Origin: Ettlia oleoabundans
Lineage: Eukaryota > Chlorophyta > Chlorophyceae > Chlamydomonadales
Reading direction: 5' to 3'
Length of the DNA: 12,776 nt
NCBI GenBank assembly: GCA_019693395.1
Contig: JAAMXP010002108.1
Coordinates: forward strand, 1-12,776
Positions within the stretch are counted from its first letter, which is position 1, and the number at the start of each line of letters is the position of its first letter. The notes under the pieces were generated by a model, which saw nothing but the letters and a program-made list of their open reading frames with translations, was not told the DNA's origin and searched no databases. Made by a program: the position numbers and the translations under genes. Of this stretch, positions 7,898-12,776 are shown piece by piece.

Positions 7898-10435
7898 ATG
7901 CCTGCGCGTTATTTTACTAATCGCTTTGCTGATTACGGGGGTCAGGCTGTTGTCATCGACTTGCCGCTGGCGCGGACAAACTTCCGAGCTCTGCTTGATG
8001 CAGTCCTGGCATATCCGCCGCCGCGCAAGCCGAGCGTTTACACGGGTAACGGCCGGACTATGTCAAAGGTCCAAAGCAGGATGGGTTGAACAGACGGGCG
8101 GCCCGGCTGGGGTGCCGCCCACCTTCCTCCGGCCTGCCTGACCTTTGGGATGCTGCCTTGCAGGCGCAGCAGGGATTGCTTATGCCCTGTGGCACGCTTC
8201 CTGCCATGCCATCAAGCTAGCGGGTATTGCCTCATTAGAGGAGCTGGTTGGCGGTGCCGAGAGGTTTGCCCGCGCAGCGCTGGCAGCTGTTGCCCGCCAG
8301 TCGCCAGAGCGCCATGGCTGGTCCTTGCTAGACGGGCATGCAGGCGTCTATTGCACAGGGGCGCTGATTCTGGCTGCCAGCGAGCGCTTGGCTAACCACC
8401 AGGGCCAGCATTCGCAGGCGGGCCGGCTTCGCGAGGAGTGGCAGGAGTGCGTCCAGCGGTTCCACTCCCTGCACAGACTCGCCAGCAGCCTCACTGTCTG
8501 CGAGGAGGACGAGGTGGGTGGTAGATAGCTGTTACCCGTGGGCTGGAACTGTTCTGACCATAGCGACCATGTCAGACCATAGGTTGGCATGACGACGGCT
8601 CTTCAAAGCATGGTGGTTTGGAGTCGTGGGACGGAGGCTGATGTTCTTGGCAGCGCACCTGGACTGAACCAGCACCCATTTTCTGGCTTTATCATGCGTG
8701 TGTTCAACCTGCAACTCATGCTGCAGGTGCTGTACGGGCGAAGCGGCTACTTGCTGGGCTGCCTGCTGCTGAACAAGCACCTGCAGCCTGGCTGCGTCCC
8801 CAGGGAGGCCATGCAGGGAGTAGTCAATGCCATCCTGGCCTCGGGTGCCCGACATGCGTGCTATGATTGCTGCCTATTTACAAAGTATCTACAAAGTGAC
8901 TGCATGTGACACCAAACCCCTTGGTCATGCTGTCCGGATTTAGGCAGCGAGCTCAGTTCTGACCGTGAGCGTGGGTACTGGTGCTGCCGATGCCGATGCC
9001 GATGCCGCTGATGCTTTCGCTGATGCTGCTGATTCCCCCCAACCATCCCTGCCCTTTTACCACGGTTTTCAGGCCGAAGGCAGGCTGCTGCAACACCTGG
9101 CTATGGGCCGCTGTACTACCATTGGCACGGTTCACCATACCTGGGAGCCGCACATGGCCTGATGGGTGGGTGGGTGGTTCAGGAATCCTCACTACTCTAC
9201 TGCCAACGCTTGCAAGTGATGGACTTGCGTTCGAGTTTCAGCAACATTGGGACGTTGGGCGCACCAGCCAGGTGTCAAGTCCGAAGTGCTCGCTGCCCTC
9301 CCTGCAGGCATTCTATTTGCGCTGTTGCATGTGCCGGAGCTGGTGCAGGGGGTGGCGGGAGCTGAGCAGGATGTGGAGCGCGCGCTGCAGAACGTGTTGT
9401 CCATGGAGTGCAATGCACAGGGTTTGCCAGGCAAGCGGTTTTTCTCGCTGCCATTGTTAACCTGACTCAATGGAGAAGTGGTAGGCCAACAGGCAGTCAG
9501 TCTACACGTGCTGCTTGTTGCCGTTGCTTCCTTTGGTGCAGGCCCAGGAGGGCACTACCCCACGCACATGGGCCCATGGTGCGACCGTGAGCCGCTTGTA
9601 CACTGGTGCCATGGAGCCACAGGTGTGCCATAGGGCAGGCCTGGTGGGGCATGGAGCCCGTGTGTGGTGGGTGGCATACAGTGCAATATGCCTGGTGTCC
9701 CAAGGCAAGCCCTGCGTGTGGACCCCATTGTTACCTGCCCTGCAGGCGCGGTTTTCCTGTTCTGCAAGGCGCACCAGCAACTGGGGGATGCAGCCTATCT
9801 GCAGGCAGCTGAAAGGAGTGGCGAGGCGGTGTGGCAGCGTGGCCTCTTGAAGAAGGGAGATGGTGCCTGTCATGGTGTGAGCGGAAATGCTTTTGCGCTG
9901 CTCATGCTGTACCTCACCACCGGGCAAGACAAGTGGCTCTACCGGGGGCTGAAGTTTGCAGAGTTTATGACCAGGTGCGCCGCCGATGGTTGAATTGCCC
10001 TTCGGCTGTACGAGTAGCACGCAGTGCAATCGCCAGGCTGCCGTGGCATCTGATGGATGCGACTAGTGTATGCCTGCAACCATTTGTTTTGCTAAGTGAT
10101 GGATTGAGGCAGGTGTTTGTATTCGTTCCTTTCGCTTTGCATTTGTGCACCCCACCCTGCTCTGCGACCTAAAAGAGCTTGTTGGCCCAATTGTTTGCCC
10201 AAATGTGCCCATTTGCGGAGGCAAATCGCCCTCATCAACAAATCGACTCCCTGTTGCGATGTGCCTGCCGTCCTGCCACCATGATGCACGCAGCCAGGAA
10301 TTCCAGGACGGTGCGCGCACCCCCGACCACCCCATGTCGCTGTTCGAGGGCTCAGCTGCGGCGCTGTGCTTGTGGGGGGACCTGCTGGGTGACCCACGCA
10401 CTGCAAGCTTCCCCATGTTTGAGATAGATTTCTGA
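7898..10435 (+). CDS. LANCL: LanC-like protein (LANCL family)
   Basis: Exons: 7898-8045, 8164-8513, 8727-8844, 9073-9165, 9308-9430, 9542-9622, 9746-9974, 10294-10435 (TGA 10433-10435). They join in phase to give about 427 residues, a usual length for eukaryotic LANCLs. The start MPARYFTNRFADY matches the family N-terminus. Seven barrel repeats of GxxG type are visible: TGAAGIAY (50), DGHAGVY, YGRSGYL, AHGLMGI (233), CHGATGA (300), CHGVSGN (346) and the degenerate FEGSAAA. Zinc ligands are Cys300 (WCHG), Cys346 and His347. The HWHGSPYLGAAHG block carries the histidines near the active site. Bacterial LanC cyclases make lanthionine rings; mammalian LANCLs bind glutathione and add it to dehydroamino acids in proteins, and plant members are GCR2/GCL. 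A soluble zinc enzyme of that kind is expected; the substrate is unknown. The exon 5 donor is uncertain (GC at 9431, or GT at 9422 giving three fewer residues). Confidence 0.93.
8981..9031. repeat. GATGCC/GATGCT hexamer repeat in LANCL intron 3
   Basis: Tandem GATGCC units, then degenerate GATGCT-type units, lie inside intron 3 (8845-9072) close to its acceptor. The repeat is open in frames that would give Ala-Asp or Met-Pro runs. The exon phases of the LANCL model exclude it from the protein. Confidence 0.75.
9431..9541 (+). other. Likely GC-AG intron 5 of LANCL
   Basis: The donor CCAG|GCAAGC and acceptor GGTGCAG join in phase 1 to the GGHYPTHMG block that precedes LVHWCHG. A GT donor at 9422 (GTTTGC) is also in phase but fits the donor consensus less well. 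Confidence 0.45.
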
Positions 10436-10574
10436 AGGTGCACCACTGCTGTAGATGTTCTACTTTCTGCATGCCTCACCAGTGCCTGTGTCGATTGCTG
10501 TTGCTGTTGTCGTCGCACAGTGCACATCATGACGCGCTGATTACACAGGCCATGGCAGCTGGCATGCTGCCTGG

Positions 10575-10594
10575 TGTAAAGTGCCTTTGTGTAA
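10575..10594 (+). terminator. Two TGTAA poly(A) signals of LANCL
   Basis: TGTAA occurs at 10575-10579 and 10590-10594, 140-160 bases after the TGA stop. This is a typical distance for a chlorophyte 3' UTR. Confidence 0.65.
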
Positions 10595-10975
10595 CAGCCT
10601 GGGGAATAGTTCACATCATAAGTTGCTCTTGGAAGTATGAGAGGTGATTAGCATCTTGCTGCAGCAAGTGCCGGTAATTTGTTAAGGGTGGTGGTGGAAG
10701 ATGGTGGGAGGTGCTGTCAGCGCTCGGGGGTGGCGCATTGCCTGTTAAAGTTAGGTTCGTGGCTCTCTGTTATCCAAGGTGTTTGTCTCTTGGTGCCGGA
10801 ACTGTGATCGGCATAAGCGTATTTCAGTGATCAGTGTGTATGCATCTGGAGCTCAGTGTTTGCCTGTTGCTATCCTCCCACAATCTGCTGCCAATCTCAC
10901 AGAATGAGGACTTGTATTATCTGTCATGAGGTAGTCGAGTTACGTTGTGTGGTAGCAGTAGGGTTCCAATAGCCA

Positions 10976-10980
10976 TTACA
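10976..10980 (-). terminator. TGTAA poly(A) signal of the membrane-protein gene
   Basis: The minus strand reads TGTAA here, 282 bases past the TAA stop at 11264-11262. I noticed no nearer minus-strand copy. Confidence 0.5.
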
Positions 10981-11261
10981 TCCATGAAAAAGTACAAGAT
11001 GAAACGCCTCAACCAAATCATACCGAGCAGGGAACACAGCTGCTCCTGGCATGGAGCTTGGCTTGCATGACATATAACATGTGGTTACTCCAGTCGTGAA
11101 GCGGATGCAGGGAGTGGGGATGGCTGGAGGAGGTGGCATTATTACTGTGAAACACTGCAGCATGTTCATCTGGAGGGGGACGCTCACCAAGGCCGTGATT
11201 TACTCAGAGGCACACAAGGGGTGTGCGCATCATAGTGTGGATAGCATGCCCTGCAGCATCA

Positions 11262-12734
11262 TTAGAACTTGTGGTGCGAGGGGGCTATGGTTGCAGTGGA
11301 ACTCGCGTGACGCACATGGGAGTGGAAGGCACGTCGGGTCAGGCAGTTGCTGCTCGCGGCAGTCAGCACCGGCACCACCACTGTGACCGCCATATGCAGC
11401 GACATGTAGCCGGCTACAGGCGGGCAGGTGGGGGCAGGCAGGCAGGGGCCAGCTTGTTCAGAAAGGATGCGGTGGGACGCCGCATGTGCTTCCCTCAGTG
11501 GACCGGGGACACGCAAGCTGTACAAGGAGGTAGCAGCATTGGTGCAGGGAGGCCCACAAACTGATGCGACTCACGTGTGACCAACAGGTGGCCCGGGGAG
11601 CCCTCTGGGTGCAGGTTCATGAGCGCCAGGGTGAGGGAGTAGGTGAGCAGGGAGCTGAGGAGCTGCAGGTGCAGGCGCATCTGAAGGCAGGCAGGCGGCA
11701 GGCACAGTTGGAGAGGACTAGGCAGATGGAATGAAGACCAGCAATTATGTGCTGGAAGGCAATGGGACGCAGGCAGACAGCCAGCTGGAAAGCCAGGCAA
11801 AAAAGGGACTGCCTCCCGGCAGTGCATACTCTCGGTGTCACAGCAACATCCACGACTTTGAAAAGCCAGCGCTGCACCACTGCCTGTACAGACATGTGCT
11901 CGCTTGCCTGCGTCGACCAAGATGCAAGTCAACGACTCACCCGTCGTACCAGCCCATCCAGCCCAATGACGCACAGCCCATAAGCATACAGGGAGAGTGT
12001 GGCTGGCTGGGAGAAGATGCTGGATCCCGGCAGGGAGGTGGCCAGCACGACCAGCAGGCGCTGCACAAACCACAGCGCCTCCCGGTACCTACAGCGGCAG
12101 GGGGGCTGGATGAAATACATCACACACATACGGTACCTTTCCTCCTTCTCTTTGCGCATGTGTAGGAGAAAGAGGGGAGGGAAGAAAGTGCACAGTAGAC
12201 AGTGTATTCATGCCTGCATGCACTTGCACGGGAGTACTAGGCCCTTGCACGCACCACAAGAGCACATACGGCTGACCTAAGGTAGGTGTCCTGGTGGCAG
12301 CAGCATAGCAGGCCCCCAGCCATGGGCAGCAGCTGAAAATGGTGGGTGAGGGGTATTGAGGGCAGGAAATTCAGGGCCGACAGGATGGTAGCCAGGAGGC
12401 TCAGCGCCAGCCACACCAGCTCGCCTGCAGGTCAGCAAGTGGAAGCATAGACCGATGCAGGTTTCAATCCCAGCCTTGATCGCTCCAGGCCAGTATGACA
12501 CGGCATGGTGCCCATTTGCCTAGAAATTCCACGACCTATGCATGCCTCAATGAGGGACAGCACACCCAGAGCAGAACAGGGTGACCAAGGGGCAGAGTAG
12601 CGGGAATCAACTGGCATGGCTCAGGCTGTGCCAAACCTGGAAGCTGGTGGTGTGCATCGCAGAGGGAGAAAGCGCTTTCCAACTGCTGGTTCTTAAACCG
12701 CAGCACCAGGTCGGTGGCCAGCAGCGCCTGAGAC
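11262..12734 (-). CDS. Polytopic membrane protein, about six TM segments, 5'-partial
   Basis: Exons, in transcription order: 12734-12637, 12424-12277, 12088-11941, 11680-11575, 11413-11262 (TAA 11264-11262). They join in phase to give about 216 C-terminal residues. A juxtamembrane block (LVLRFKNQQLESAFSLCDAHH) precedes hydrophobic segments LVWLALSLLATILSAL, FQLLPMAGGLLCC (weak), WFVQRLLVVLATSL, LSLYAYGLCVIGL, LQLLSSLLTYSLTLALM and MAVTVVVPVLTAA. A short tail with RR and several His follows. The order F-x-N/D-x-x-L-E-x-x-F then several helices recalls membrane modules ahead of, or at the end of, large algal signalling and surface proteins. I cannot name the family. Bases 12735-12776 may be intron or further coding sequence. 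Donors at 12636 (GTTTGG) and 12276 (GTCAGC) are weak, but matching phases on both sides support them. Confidence 0.65.
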
Positions 12735-12776
12735 CTGCGCCAGGTGGCACAACGGCGCGGCGCATGGGGGGGGAAG

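Larger units (their letters stand above)
10436..11261. other. Tail-to-tail spacer between LANCL and the membrane-protein gene
   Basis: It contains the two 3' UTRs. The TGTAA pairs point towards each other at 10575-10594 (plus) and 10980-10976 (minus), so the two transcripts probably end without overlap. I see no gene, repeat or RNA structure in the roughly 380 bases between them. Confidence 0.6.

Noticed and set aside
10063..10614. Minus-strand frame of 183 codons over the LANCL 3' end
   Set aside because: It is antisense to LANCL exon 8 and 3' UTR, with no motif and no splice context.
1..12776. Prokaryotic operon, CRISPR array, integrated virus or transposon
   Set aside because: No spaced direct repeats, transposase, reverse transcriptase or capsid motifs were seen, and all recognised coding blocks are split by spliceosomal introns.

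Overview
This is nuclear DNA of a eukaryote, most probably a chlorophyte green alga. Protein-coding similarity comes in short blocks joined by GT-AG (and at least one GC-AG) introns of about 110-335 bases. The acceptors are pyrimidine-rich and the exons are GC-rich. The pentamer TGTAA, the usual chlorophyte poly(A) signal, lies downstream of three of the four genes. The species cannot be told from the sequence. Exon models were built by hand from protein-family motifs, splice signals and reading-phase agreement; no alignment or transcript data were available.

Four genes alternate in direction. (1) 31-2373, plus: the C-terminal part of a type 2 diacylglycerol acyltransferase (DGAT2 family), 8 exons, with its 5' end outside the window. 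(2) 6470-3061, minus: a complete receptor-like protein of about 665 residues, 8 exons, with signal peptide, N-terminal LRR cap, about six leucine-rich repeats, a Cys-containing cap, one membrane helix and a 370-residue low-complexity tail without a kinase. (3) 7898-10435, plus: a complete LanC-like protein (LANCL family) of about 427 residues, 8 exons, with all seven GxxG-type repeats (the last degenerate) and the Cys/Cys-His zinc ligands. (4) 12734-11262, minus: the last five recognised exons of a protein with about six membrane segments, family not securely identified; its 5' end is outside the window.

Genes 1/2 and 3/4 are tail to tail, so their 3' regions face each other and may overlap. 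Genes 2/3 are head to head across about 1.4 kb (6471-7897). That spacer holds a TATA-like element, a perfect 11-bp hairpin followed by TGTAA, and an (AG)22 microsatellite.

The genes do not form a pathway: storage-lipid synthesis, cell-surface sensing, glutathione/LanC chemistry and an unknown membrane function look like ordinary neighbours. I see no mobile element, CRISPR array, tRNA, rRNA or prokaryotic-type operon. The points most worth checking are the possible in-frame alternative splice sites in genes 1 and 2, the GC-AG intron in gene 1, the possible extra transcript in the 2/3 spacer, and the identity of gene 4.
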